This document shows, piece after piece, positions 34,876 to 44,600 of a stretch of DNA of 64,000 nucleotides. The first letter of the stretch is position 1. Each line of letters begins with the position of its first letter. This stretch comes from DUQW01 sp050953825 (GTDB lineage Bacteria; Bacillota_I; Bacilli_A; Acholeplasmatales; Acholeplasmataceae): positions 123,404 to 187,403 of the forward strand of contig JBMNNF010000003.1 in assembly GCA_050953825.1 (NCBI GenBank), written 5' to 3'. Made by a program: the position numbers and the translations under genes. Below the pieces are notes generated by a model, which was given only the letters and a program-made list of their open reading frames with translations, did no database searches and was not told where the DNA came from.

Positions 34876-36408
34876 ATGATAGAATTTGTACGTTATTACA
34901 TAGACTTTTTAAGAGATGTTTTAGCTAATATAGTTAAGTTTTTTAGATTAATATTTGCGACTATCGCAGATATTTTTTACCATTATCCAGTGGGACATAT
35001 TAGAAAACTTGTTAGTTTTAGCGAAAACTTTAACTTCTTAGATTGGCTTGCGGCAATTGTGATTATTGCCTTGAATATAGCTTTTGTTATATTCCTAATT
35101 ATTAGATTATGGCTTTTAGCTAGAAAATACATTAAATTTAATCGTTCAGAAATTACCAAAGAAAAACTGATGGCTGAAATCGGTGTTTTAAGTCAGCGTA
35201 TTGTTGAGTTAACCGATGAAAAAAATCAGATTTTAGCGTTGAAGATGGAAACTGTTGGTCTAGCAACAAATGTCACTAAACCAATTGATAAGAAAAAAGC
35301 TCAAGAAAAGGTACCTGGTAGTTCTAGATTTACTAAGTTAATTGAAGTTGATGAGCAATATGCAGATACAGCTCATGCAGTCTTTATGCAAGAAAAAGAT
35401 TTTTTAACCTTAAGAGAGTTAACACAAAACTTCATTAACTTTGCTGCCTCACAACTGGGTTTATTTTATGAATTTAAAGTTGTAGCCGCTTATTTCGCGG
35501 GAATGGCAACTTCTAAAATTATCATATTAGAAGGTATTTCTGGTACTGGTAAAACCTCACTACCTTATGCTATGGGTAAATTCTTTAATAATCCAGCAGA
35601 TATTATTTCAGTTCAACCATCTTGGAGAGACCGTTCAGAAATGATTGGTTATTTAAACGAGTTTACGAAGAAATTTAATGAATCAGATTTTCTTAAAGCT
35701 TTATATGAATCGACATATCGTGAAGATTTAAATTTTATTGTATTAGACGAGTTAAACTTAGCGAGAATTGAGTATTATTTTGCTGAGTTTTTATCAATTC
35801 TAGAAATGCCAAATCAAAGTGATTGGCTAATTGAAGTTGTGCCATCTTCGGCACCAGGAGATCCTCAAAACTTCATTAATGGTAAAGTTTTAGTTCCACA
35901 AAACCTATGGTTTATTGGAACTGCTAATAAAGACGACTCAACATTTACCATCACTGATAAAGTTTATGATCGTGCTTCAATTATTGAGATGAATGCGAGA
36001 ATTGATGCAATTGATGCCCCTTATACTGAATCGATTCATATGAATTATGACTACTTACATACTTTATTTGAAATCGCTAAACAAGATAATATCTTATCAC
36101 AAAGATCTTTAAACAACTTAGATAAACTAGATGAGTTTATCACTAGTCGTTTCAAAGTTACCTTTGGTAACCGTATTTTAAAACAAATTCGTGACTTTAT
36201 TCCAGTTTACGTTGCCTGTGGTGGCGATGAAGTTGATGGATTAGACTATATGGTTGCAAGAAAAGTATTAAGAAAATTTGAAAGCTTAAACTTACCATTC
36301 TTAGTAGAAGAAATTAGAGAATTAATTTCTTTAATGCAAAAAATGTTTGGTAAGGATAAATTCACTGAATCAATTGAATATCTAGAATCACTATTAAGAC
36401 AAATTTAA
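34876..36408 (+). CDS. Membrane-anchored McrB-like AAA+ ATPase
   Basis: The protein has 510 residues. A helix at about 53-78 (WLAAIVIIALNIAFVIFLII) anchors it and a coiled-coil stretch follows (about 90-120). The AAA+ core has Walker A GISGTGKTS at 220-228, Walker B FIVLDELNL with Asp291-Glu292, and sensor-1 FIGTANKDDSTFTI, which is the McrB-subfamily pattern. McrB relatives use nucleotide hydrolysis to drive a partner, normally the nuclease McrC. No nuclease gene is adjacent; the next gene encodes a coiled-coil protein. In this operon a remodelling or assembly role at the membrane is more likely than DNA restriction. Confidence 0.78.
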   Translation: MIEFVRYYIDFLRDVLANIVKFFRLIFATIADIFYHYPVGHIRKLVSFSENFNFLDWLAAIVIIALNIAFVIFLIIRLWLLARKYIKFNRSEITKEKLMAEIGVLSQRIVELTDEKNQILALKMETVGLATNVTKPIDKKKAQEKVPGSSRFTKLIEVDEQYADTAHAVFMQEKDFLTLRELTQNFINFAASQLGLFYEFKVVAAYFAGMATSKIIILEGISGTGKTSLPYAMGKFFNNPADIISVQPSWRDRSEMIGYLNEFTKKFNESDFLKALYESTYREDLNFIVLDELNLARIEYYFAEFLSILEMPNQSDWLIEVVPSSAPGDPQNFINGKVLVPQNLWFIGTANKDDSTFTITDKVYDRASIIEMNARIDAIDAPYTESIHMNYDYLHTLFEIAKQDNILSQRSLNNLDKLDEFITSRFKVTFGNRILKQIRDFIPVYVACGGDEVDGLDYMVARKVLRKFESLNLPFLVEEIRELISLMQKMFGKDKFTESIEYLESLLRQI

Positions 36409-36412
36409 TAAC

Positions 36413-38476
36413 ATGGGAAAAAGAAATAAAATAAGAGTAAATGATAAGTTAACGAAATTTTATGAACAATATTTAGAAGAAAACCGAGAATTGTTTGAAA
36501 CTGATGAATTTTCTAAAAGAATGTATCGAGCAATTCAATCTGGTGATAAAGAACTATATTATAAAAATGTTGCAGAAACTAAAGTTTTTGATGAAAATTG
36601 GATTGAAACATTAGAATCATATTTTCCATCATTAGATAATATTGTTCGTAATCCTAAGTCAACTATTAAATATGAAGAAGAATTAGTACCAGTTGAAAAA
36701 GTTAGAAAAACAAGTTCATTAACAATTAGACACTTGTCGGCTAATACTCATCTAATCAAAGAAATTGAAGATGATCTAATTAAGCCAAAGAAACTTTTAA
36801 CTACGTACGCTGATATTGATTACGCTACTTATGAAAATAGAATGGTAGCTTCTTTAATTCATCGTTTATTTTATTTCGTAAGAGCTCGTTATGAAGTTAT
36901 TAAAGAACATGGAGATTCTTTTCAACAAAGTTCGATGGAGTTCAAAACTACCTTCGAATTAAATAAAGGCGAATTAAATTTTGACTTAAAAGTTGGAATT
37001 AAAGAAGAACTTGATAATAAAGATGTCATCAGAAATAATAAAAAACTTTTAAAACGTGTTGAAAGATTAGAAAAACTAGTTACCGGATTTATGGGGTCAC
37101 AATTTATGAAAGACCTCAAAAATGCACCACGGGTAAGAACTCCAATTATGAAGACGATAGTTCTTCAAAAAAATATTCACTATAAAAACTGTTATATGTT
37201 ATGGTTATTTTTAGATAGATATAACACTTTAGCATTTGAAACTGAAATTCGTGAAACTCATTTAGATTTAACTAATGAAGAATTACATAATCTTTATAAT
37301 GATATCATCATTAATTTAACTGGAATTTTATATCATCAAGAAAACCGAAAATTAGAGTTTAATAAGTTTGATCGTCTTCAAAGAAAGAAATCAGTTCGAA
37401 TTATGAAAGACTTAGAAGTTGATCCAGGACTAGCCGAAGATTTTGAAATTGAAGATACTAATATTAACCAATACTATTTAGAACAAAGTAGAAAATTATT
37501 TCAACAATCATTAGAATATCATGAAGCTAATTCTTCAACTTATGAAGTGGCCTTAAAGCGTGCCCTTCGTGAAACTATTGAATTTAGTAATCGACTATAT
37601 TATGATTTCTTTGAGTTTGCACAAGAAGAAGATATCTTTCGAAGATTAATTACTAAAGTAGATCCAAAAGACGAATTAGAACAAATTCGTAAGATGGCGG
37701 ATATTGCAAAAGTTATTAGAGAAGTTAAAGAAGTTGATTACCGCAAAAGTGTTTCTTTTGAAAGAAAATTATTATTAAGAATCGCCGAATTAGATAAGAT
37801 CTTAATTAAATCTGGTGAACATCGATTAGAATCACTAATCGCAATGGAAAAGGCCGAAATGAAACTTCAAAACGAACAACAATTAGCTGAGTTTGAAGCT
37901 AATAATTTAAAGGCTGAACTTGAGGCAACTAAGGCAATTCAAAAAGAATTAGATGATATGCGTCGTTCAATGAATTTAAGAATTAAAGAAATTGAAGTTG
38001 AATATCGTCGTAAAGAAAGAGAAGCCATTAAAGATGTTAGACAAGAGTTTAAAGAAATTCAAACTGGACAAGTCAATCAAGAAAAAGAAAGACATCAAGA
38101 AGTAATTGAGACTCAATTAGCTAAAAAAGAAGAAACCATTATCAAGATGCAAGAAGACTTTATTGCTAGACAAGATAAAGTTATTACTGAATACCAAAAA
38201 GTTTTAGCGGAAGAAGGAATTGAAATTGATGGTAACTTCCAAATTGGTTTAGCTGATTTAAGAAGAGAACAAGCAGAACAACATCGTGAAATTCAAGAAG
38301 AAATAAGAAGAGAAGTCTATGATGTTTCTCTAGAACTTGGACGCATTCAACAACAATTTGAAAAAGATTTAGAGGAATATATTGATCTAAAACGTACCAT
38401 TAAGTTACAAAGTAACAACCCAGTAGCAAGAAAGATTAGACGCCAACAACAAAGAAATGAAAGTCTTGCGAAATAA
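36413..38476 (+). CDS. Coiled-coil protein with a possible DUF2357-like region, partner of the AAA+ ATPase
   Basis: This 687-residue soluble protein starts four bases after the ATPase stop with no clear SD, so translation is probably coupled. The middle (about 110-330) contains ATYENRMVASLIHRLFYFVR, reminiscent of the YENR block of DUF2357 proteins that accompany McrB-like ATPases. I see no PD-(D/E)xK nuclease motif. Residues about 470-640 form a long charged coiled coil (many EE, KE, QE heptads). It may bridge the ATPase to the secreted fibre system. No specific function is known to me. Confidence 0.6.
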   Translation: MGKRNKIRVNDKLTKFYEQYLEENRELFETDEFSKRMYRAIQSGDKELYYKNVAETKVFDENWIETLESYFPSLDNIVRNPKSTIKYEEELVPVEKVRKTSSLTIRHLSANTHLIKEIEDDLIKPKKLLTTYADIDYATYENRMVASLIHRLFYFVRARYEVIKEHGDSFQQSSMEFKTTFELNKGELNFDLKVGIKEELDNKDVIRNNKKLLKRVERLEKLVTGFMGSQFMKDLKNAPRVRTPIMKTIVLQKNIHYKNCYMLWLFLDRYNTLAFETEIRETHLDLTNEELHNLYNDIIINLTGILYHQENRKLEFNKFDRLQRKKSVRIMKDLEVDPGLAEDFEIEDTNINQYYLEQSRKLFQQSLEYHEANSSTYEVALKRALRETIEFSNRLYYDFFEFAQEEDIFRRLITKVDPKDELEQIRKMADIAKVIREVKEVDYRKSVSFERKLLLRIAELDKILIKSGEHRLESLIAMEKAEMKLQNEQQLAEFEANNLKAELEATKAIQKELDDMRRSMNLRIKEIEVEYRRKEREAIKDVRQEFKEIQTGQVNQEKERHQEVIETQLAKKEETIIKMQEDFIARQDKVITEYQKVLAEEGIEIDGNFQIGLADLRREQAEQHREIQEEIRREVYDVSLELGRIQQQFEKDLEEYIDLKRTIKLQSNNPVARKIRRQQQRNESLAK

Positions 38477-38499
38477 CGGCTGAAAGGAGAAATAACTAC

Positions 38500-39117
38500 A
38501 TGAAAAAAATTAAAAAGATATTGAAAAACATCTCGTTTGTTGTGACAACTATCTTATTAATTTTTGCATTATTATTAGTTATTTTATCAACTATAGCAAA
38601 GAAAAATAACAAAATGTTTTCAATCTTTGGATATAGTTATTCAGTTGTCGCAACCCCATCAATGCAACCAGAAATCAATGTTGGGGAAATTATTATTATT
38701 AAAAAATTAGATTATGATGACTATTTAAAAACGGCTCAAGTAGGGCAAGATGTAGTCGTCTATCAATCAAAAAAATACAACATTTATATTGTTCATAAAC
38801 TATATGAGATAACTGAGGAAGGATTAGTTTTAAAAGGGGTTAATAATCCATCACCAGATGATGAGATTGTTAATCAGCAAAACTTTCACGGAATTGTCGT
38901 TAGTCACGGTGTCCAATGGTTTGGCAACTTTCTTTTAAGTTCGCGATCACTTATTTTTTTGGTCATCGTTTTATTTTTGATATTTGTTATTGTAACTGAA
39001 ATATTACCTCAGTTAATCAAAAAACAAGCTAAACAAGAATCAAAACTAGACGATGAAACGAGACGTCTACTTGAAGAACAAGTTAGAAAAGAAATAGAAG
39101 AGGAAAAGAATGCTTAA
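38500..39117 (+). CDS. sipW: SipW-type signal peptidase I (second copy)
   Basis: This is a 205-residue paralogue of the peptidase at 34151. The nucleophile is Ser54 in ATPSMQPEINVGE and the general base is His99 in YIVHKLYEI. Membrane helices lie at about 11-33 and 150-175, and the tail is again Glu/Lys-rich. AAAGGAG precedes the ATG. It overlaps the next gene by eight bases, and four candidate substrates follow directly, so it may serve this second set while the first copy serves the upstream set. Confidence 0.87.
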   Translation: MKKIKKILKNISFVVTTILLIFALLLVILSTIAKKNNKMFSIFGYSYSVVATPSMQPEINVGEIIIIKKLDYDDYLKTAQVGQDVVVYQSKKYNIYIVHKLYEITEEGLVLKGVNNPSPDDEIVNQQNFHGIVVSHGVQWFGNFLLSSRSLIFLVIVLFLIFVIVTEILPQLIKKQAKQESKLDDETRRLLEEQVRKEIEEEKNA

Positions 39118-39745
39118 ACGATTATATTCACTAATGTTTTTAATCAGCACCTTTGTACTACTAGTTGGTACTGTTTATGCATGGTTTACTCTTGGGAAAG
39201 AAAATGAAGTTAGTTTTATCGAATTCAATATTGGTGGAAATGTTGATGTTGAAACTTTCTTGTATGTAAAAAAGAATGATGGACCAGAGGTCATAATTTT
39301 ATCTCAGGAAGATTTATCTAATATTTTAGCATTAGGAATCCCGAGTGATGACTATCAATTTAGATTGAAATTAAAAAATAACTCTTCAAACAACCAAACA
39401 GTTAGTATTATGTTGCTAAATATGACTAGTTACAATGTGATAGAAGATGCTGACATTAGAGATGTTTATCTTTTGAAAGATTCAAAAGTTAAATATGGAA
39501 GCACTGATATCACATTAACTCCTTCGGTTGGACCGACTACTGGATATTTAAACCAACCATTAAATCAGTATCGTTTAACAAGGTATCTAGATGCATCGGA
39601 TAATATGAACTTAATTAGTAATGCTAGTTTATTAGCTCTTGAGACTGTTGATGTTATTTTTAACATTAAATTTGACAGCGGTATTTATTGTAGTGCTTAT
39701 ACCGGATATATAGAAATTGAGAAATTACTTATTACTATTACATAA
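39110..39745 (+). CDS. Exported TasA-like protein (SipW-type signal peptide)
   Basis: The 211-residue protein has a signal peptide ending LVGTVYA|WFTLGKE. The mature part is beta-rich, with FRLKLKNNSSNNQTVSIML, a strand-turn pattern shared by TasA/camelysin-like domains, and a C-terminal GYIEIEKLLITIT strand. There is no anchor. It overlaps the second signal peptidase gene and is two bases from the next gene. It is probably a minor or tip component. Confidence 0.68.
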   Translation: MLKRLYSLMFLISTFVLLVGTVYAWFTLGKENEVSFIEFNIGGNVDVETFLYVKKNDGPEVIILSQEDLSNILALGIPSDDYQFRLKLKNNSSNNQTVSIMLLNMTSYNVIEDADIRDVYLLKDSKVKYGSTDITLTPSVGPTTGYLNQPLNQYRLTRYLDASDNMNLISNASLLALETVDVIFNIKFDSGIYCSAYTGYIEIEKLLITIT

Positions 39746-39747
39746 TT

Positions 39748-40329
39748 ATGAAAAAAACAAGAATTATTGTAATTTTTATATCATTTATCGCATTAATAGC
39801 TGCTAGTGTAGCTGTTGTTTTTGCGTGGTTAGTTGATATTAAAACTACTGATTCGATTACTTTAAAATCTGGTAAAGTCGAATACCAATTTTCTGGAAGT
39901 ACGGTCACAGGATTTGTTGTCCCAGGACAAAACTTAGTGGCCAATCAATATCAACTTGTTAATAATTCAACTGTTGATAGTCAATTGAGAATTAAATTAT
40001 CTGTTTTCCTAGATGGAGAAGAAATTATTTATGATGGTGCAGAAATTGATGAAAGAGTTGATATCGCTTTTGGTCTGGGAGCTGATTTTGTTAAAGGAAC
40101 TGGTTTAGATAAATTTTATTATTATGGAGGGGTGGATGGCACAGTATTATCCACTAATACTACCCCAATTGTTATTGTTAGTTCGATTATTTTAGACGGA
40201 CAGTATGTCCGTAATACTTATTCTGGGAAAATAATTCAAATTTTAATTACTATTCAAGCAAAACAAAAGGATTTTGTAACTTGGGAAACATTGGCTACCG
40301 AGGGAATAAATTTCCAAACAGGAACTTAA
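39748..40329 (+). CDS. Exported TasA-like protein (SipW-type signal peptide)
   Basis: This is a 193-residue protein with the signal peptide segment IALIAASVAVVFA|WLVDIK. The mature domain has SITLKSGKVEYQFSG and VPGQNLVANQYQLVNNSTV, very like the start of TasA/camelysin (a GxV strand, then PG and N-rich loops), and ends in IQILITIQAKQ. The SD is weak and the gene begins two bases after the previous stop, so re-initiation is likely. A perfect inverted repeat covers its stop codon. Confidence 0.72.
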   Translation: MKKTRIIVIFISFIALIAASVAVVFAWLVDIKTTDSITLKSGKVEYQFSGSTVTGFVVPGQNLVANQYQLVNNSTVDSQLRIKLSVFLDGEEIIYDGAEIDERVDIAFGLGADFVKGTGLDKFYYYGGVDGTVLSTNTTPIVIVSSIILDGQYVRNTYSGKIIQILITIQAKQKDFVTWETLATEGINFQTGT

Positions 40330-40369
40330 TATATTCAAAAATTAAATTCATTTAATTTTTGAATATATT
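40328..40369 (+). repeat. Perfect 20-bp inverted repeat inside the surface operon
   Basis: Bases 40328-40347 are the exact reverse complement of 40350-40369, with two bases between. The repeat is AT-rich and has no T-run tail. It starts in the stop codon of one TasA-like gene and ends just before the SD of the next. As RNA it would be a very stable hairpin; it could act as an mRNA processing or differential-stability element. Confidence 0.8.
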
Positions 40370-40383
40370 ATTGAGGATGAAAT

Positions 40384-40983
40384 ATGGACAAAAAAAAGAA
40401 AAGACAAATTATTCTAATAATTCTAAGTATCATCTTAACAGGTGCTACTTTAGTGACGACTGCTTTTGCTTGGTTTGTTTTTGTCGATGTTCAACACTCA
40501 GTTATTTTTACAACCGGAACTATTAAAGTTGATGCTGTATTATATCAAGCCAATGATTTAAATTATGACGGAATCTTTGAAGAAAGTGATTACGAAGAAG
40601 TCACAGGTCCGATTGTTTTGGATAATATTGTTAGTAAACAAATTTTTAGTTTTAAATTAGTAGTTAAAAACCAGGGTACCATTCCAGGAAAAGTAAAAAT
40701 AACTTTTAAAAATTTACCAACTGGTTTGACGATTAATAATGTAATCACTTTAAAATATAGCGACTTAGATGGGTCAACATATTCAAATGTTGAAACCCCA
40801 TTTCCAACTAATGATTTTATTATTGGAACCAAAGATAGTTTAAACTATGCTAGTGGTTCAAATGAAACGGTTTTATTATTTCAAATTGAAGTTACTAAAA
40901 ATTTAACTAATGCCCATTATGGACAAGTATTGGTAATTGATCATATCGAAGTTGAATTAGAACAAATTCCACCATTACCATAA
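40384..40983 (+). CDS. Exported TasA-like protein (SipW-type signal peptide)
   Basis: The 199-residue protein has a signal peptide ending LVTTAFA|WFVFVD. The mature domain has TTGTIKVDAVLYQAND, IFSFKLVVKNQGTIPGKVKI and a final DHIEVELEQI strand. This is the clearest TasA/camelysin-like layout in the operon (early GxIxVD strand, central VKNxGxxPxxVxI). GAGGATG precedes the ATG. It follows the 20-bp inverted repeat by 14 bases. Confidence 0.74.
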   Translation: MDKKKKRQIILIILSIILTGATLVTTAFAWFVFVDVQHSVIFTTGTIKVDAVLYQANDLNYDGIFEESDYEEVTGPIVLDNIVSKQIFSFKLVVKNQGTIPGKVKITFKNLPTGLTINNVITLKYSDLDGSTYSNVETPFPTNDFIIGTKDSLNYASGSNETVLLFQIEVTKNLTNAHYGQVLVIDHIEVELEQIPPLP

Positions 40984-40993
40984 GGAGAAACGA

Positions 40994-41698
40994 ATGAATA
41001 AAAGAAGTATTATTTATTACATTTTAATAGTTCTTTTAATTGTTGGCATGTCGACAACTTTTGTCAGTGCTTATTTAACTGATGAAAAAGAAGAGGAAGT
41101 TTCATTAACTATTGGTAAAGTTGAAGTAGTTCAAGTCAAAGTTTATTACATGAACGGAACTGACGAAGTTGAATATGATTTAGTTACAATTGGCAGCGGT
41201 AGCACTCAACAAACTAAAAAAGGTGTTTATGATGTTAATATTAACGATGAAATTAGTCCAGATTATGTAAAAAACCTTTGCGTTGATTTTTATGTTAGAG
41301 CTAATGTTAATGCTTATTTAAGAGTAGCGATTCAAGATCAAGTGGTAAGAAAAATTTCTAACTATCAAGGTGTTGTTACTGAAACTGCAATTAGACATGA
41401 ACCATTAGAGTTTAATTTTAATAGTGATAATTGGCACAAACAAGTACATAACAATGATGCTCGTAGTACTTATTACTATTACAAAGCTAAACTTATTGAT
41501 GATACACTTGAACTAATCAAAGTTAGCTTTATTATTCCTAAAGATACATTTGGAATTTTAGTTGACGGTAATCAAATTAATATTAATGAAAACTACTTTC
41601 TTCACCTAGGATTTTCTTATGAATTGGTTCAAGCTGATTTTGGTGGGCCTGAGTACAATTGGGGATTACAAACTCCGCCTTGGGGAGGAAATTGGTAA
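40994..41698 (+). CDS. Exported TasA/camelysin-like protein
   Basis: This is a 234-residue protein. The signal peptide VGMSTTFVSA|YLTDEKEEEV has Tyr in place of Trp after the cleavage Ala, closest to the TasA/camelysin (A|YFxD) form. The mature part has SLTIGKVEVVQVKVYYM and YVRANVNAYLRVAIQDQV, and ends in a Gly/Trp-rich stretch. AAGGAG precedes the ATG at a good distance. Its stop overlaps the start of the giant protein by one base (TAATG), so equal synthesis of the two is possible. Confidence 0.72.
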   Translation: MNKRSIIYYILIVLLIVGMSTTFVSAYLTDEKEEEVSLTIGKVEVVQVKVYYMNGTDEVEYDLVTIGSGSTQQTKKGVYDVNINDEISPDYVKNLCVDFYVRANVNAYLRVAIQDQVVRKISNYQGVVTETAIRHEPLEFNFNSDNWHKQVHNNDARSTYYYYKAKLIDDTLELIKVSFIIPKDTFGILVDGNQININENYFLHLGFSYELVQADFGGPEYNWGLQTPPWGGNW

Positions 41699-44600
41699 TG
41701 AAAAAAACTAACATTTCTAAAGTATTAATATTATCATTTGTACTAATACTAACAGCTGTGGTGTTAGGTTTTAGTATTGCCAAAGAAAAAGTAGTTGTTC
41801 ATGGTTATACAAGAAGCACCAGTATTATTCCAGAACATGATTTTGAGGATATCGTTGAGTATTCGGGTAATTCATTTTATATTTCTTATACGGATTTTAG
41901 ATTAAATATCGCAAATGCGACAGCTACGCCAGCTTCAATTAAAGCGGCGTTACAGTTTAGTATGCCAGAAGCACAACGAATCAAAATTAGATTTGATACA
42001 GCTCAAGAATTATACAATTTCTCTGTTGACGTTTCACCGTTTGCCAGTCAATATCAACATGCTGGAACTTTATTAGAATTACACTATGTATTAGGAAAAG
42101 ATATTGATTACAATGATTTAGGCGGTACTGCTAGATTCATTCCAATTGGTTATAACTATCAAGATACATTAGGTGACTTAATACATGATGAATTTAGTGG
42201 TATTTTTGATGGACGTGGATTTGAAATTTCCAACTTATATTTAGCAGACAATAAAGAAAATGAGTTATACATAGTTGAAAATGATCAAGAAATCATAACG
42301 ACACCGTACTATTCAATGTTTTCATTTAATAGTGGGACAATTAAAAACTTTGGGTTAGTTAATCCATTATTCGAATTAAGAATTGGTGACAGTGACCTTA
42401 CTAAAGCGGCTCATATTGTTGGAGAGAATACTGGTATAGTAGAAAAAGTTTATGTCAATTATAGCGGAACCAATAAAGGAATTTACTTTGTCACAGACTT
42501 AGGTCATCAAACAAGACCACAAGCAGCAGGCTTAGTTTTTTGGAATAAAGGAAACGGACAATTATTAAATTCGTATTATGCTAGTGAAGTGGTTATTTTA
42601 CCACAACACATGAGAAATTTTAGAGTCGAATCACCTGCTGGTTCTGGAATTTATAAAGCAGCAATTCAACCTGGTGTTTTTCGGGCTGATACAACATCTA
42701 CAGTTAGTGGCTTAGTCTATGATTCGACTAGATATTTATTATCGGTTGTAAGTGGTGGGCAAACGGTTAATGTTGAAACACCTAGCGCCTTTCATACAGC
42801 AAAAACAACAACTGAACTTAAAACAAACGGTATGGATGCTGGATGGTTTTATTATCCTAATTATAGGTATCCAGCACTGTTTGGCTTAAATCAAGATTCA
42901 TCAGATCGTTATGTAATCGAGTCGAGCGTTGATTTCATTTATTTTAATAAAATACTTAATTTACCTTATGTTGAATATAAATCAGCAAGCTATATAATTT
43001 CTGATTCGGTAACAGTTTTAGATTTAAGAGATTTAGCTCCTAGGGTTTATAAAACTCCGCTGGCTCCTTTTAGTGGAACATTTGATGGTAATAATAAAAA
43101 AATTGCCCACTTAGTTATCGATAATGGAAAATCAGCGAACAGAGATCTTTATGTCGGAATGTTTGGAACATTATGTGGAACAGTTAAAAATTTAACTATT
43201 GTTCAATCTTACATAGATTTAAAAGATTATCAAACAGTTAACTTTAACTATCACATCGGACTAATTGCTGGAACAATAGATAATGGTATCGTTCAAAATG
43301 TTCAAGTAAAAGGTAATGTAATTTTGAATAAACAAATTCCACAAAATCTAAATGTGGGTATTATTGCAGGAGAGGCATCAGGTCAAATTTTAGATGTTTT
43401 TGTTGATGGTGACTTATCTGCAAATACAATTTATAACCAAAATGAATTAACAGACGTTAAATATAATATTGGCGGTATTGTTGGAAGCACTATTAACGCA
43501 ACTCTTAAGATGAACAATGTTTTGCATCTTGGTGATATAACTTCACCATTATCAAATTTAGGAACATCTTATAATAATAAATTAACCGTTAATCTTGGTG
43601 GTGTTTTAGGACTTTCAAATAATGTATCTGGAACAACAAATCAATATAAATTAATAACACATGTTGGTAAAATTGGAATAATGGATTTAAACGGCACCAA
43701 ATTAAACTATCTTGTCGGTGGCGTCATTGGCGATACCAGTGGCGGTAGTTTTTCTAATTCAGGTGAACTTAATCGTAATTGGACACATCGAGGTGCCTTT
43801 TACAATTACATGACCAATATTATTCAAGTCGATCCTGATACTTACACCAATCCTTATAAAATGGTTAAAGTTGCTGGAGTATTAAACAGTAATTTATCGG
43901 CATATAGTGATTTTATTGATCTTCATAACTACGATATTCAAATTAGCGGAGTTAGAACCGCCTTAGTCGATTCCGTAAAAAATGAAGATATAGTATATGT
44001 ACCAATCATCAATTCAAGAAGCGTTCGTGGTATTGGATTATATCAAGCAAGTAATGACGCTATGTTAGAGTTTGATTATCATTTCAATTATCATGGAATT
44101 GTTAAAACTTTAGGGAATAGTAAATTAAGATTTATTGAAAATAAGGGAAGTTTAACATTTAAAAATTTCTCTTATAGTAGAAACGTAGTAGTTGCGGCCA
44201 TTTCCACAAGCACTAAAATTTCTTATCAAAACGTCTTCCAAGAAAGTGATATTACGATAACTAATTTAACTAATGCTATTACAAGCCAAACTGATAGTCC
44301 ATGTATTAAAGTTGCTGGTTTCGCCCCATTACTTTTAGATGAAAGTGTTGTAGACCCAGTCACAGGATTAACAAGTTATGTATACATAAAAGACTCATAT
44401 AATAAAGGTAAAATTATTGTTGGTGATATTAATAATAATTATGGTAATATTTATGTTGCTGGATTAGTTAACGAAAATGCATCGGGCGACTTACAGACTC
44501 AAGATGATAGTTTAACACCACATACCACATATGGTATCATTGACTCAATAAATTACGGTGATATTACTTCAACTTATCAAACTGGAGCCAGTCCTAAATA

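Noticed and set aside
34876..38476. A McrBC restriction system
   Set aside because: The ATPase has a membrane helix, the partner shows no nuclease motif, and the context is secretion and surface proteins rather than defence.
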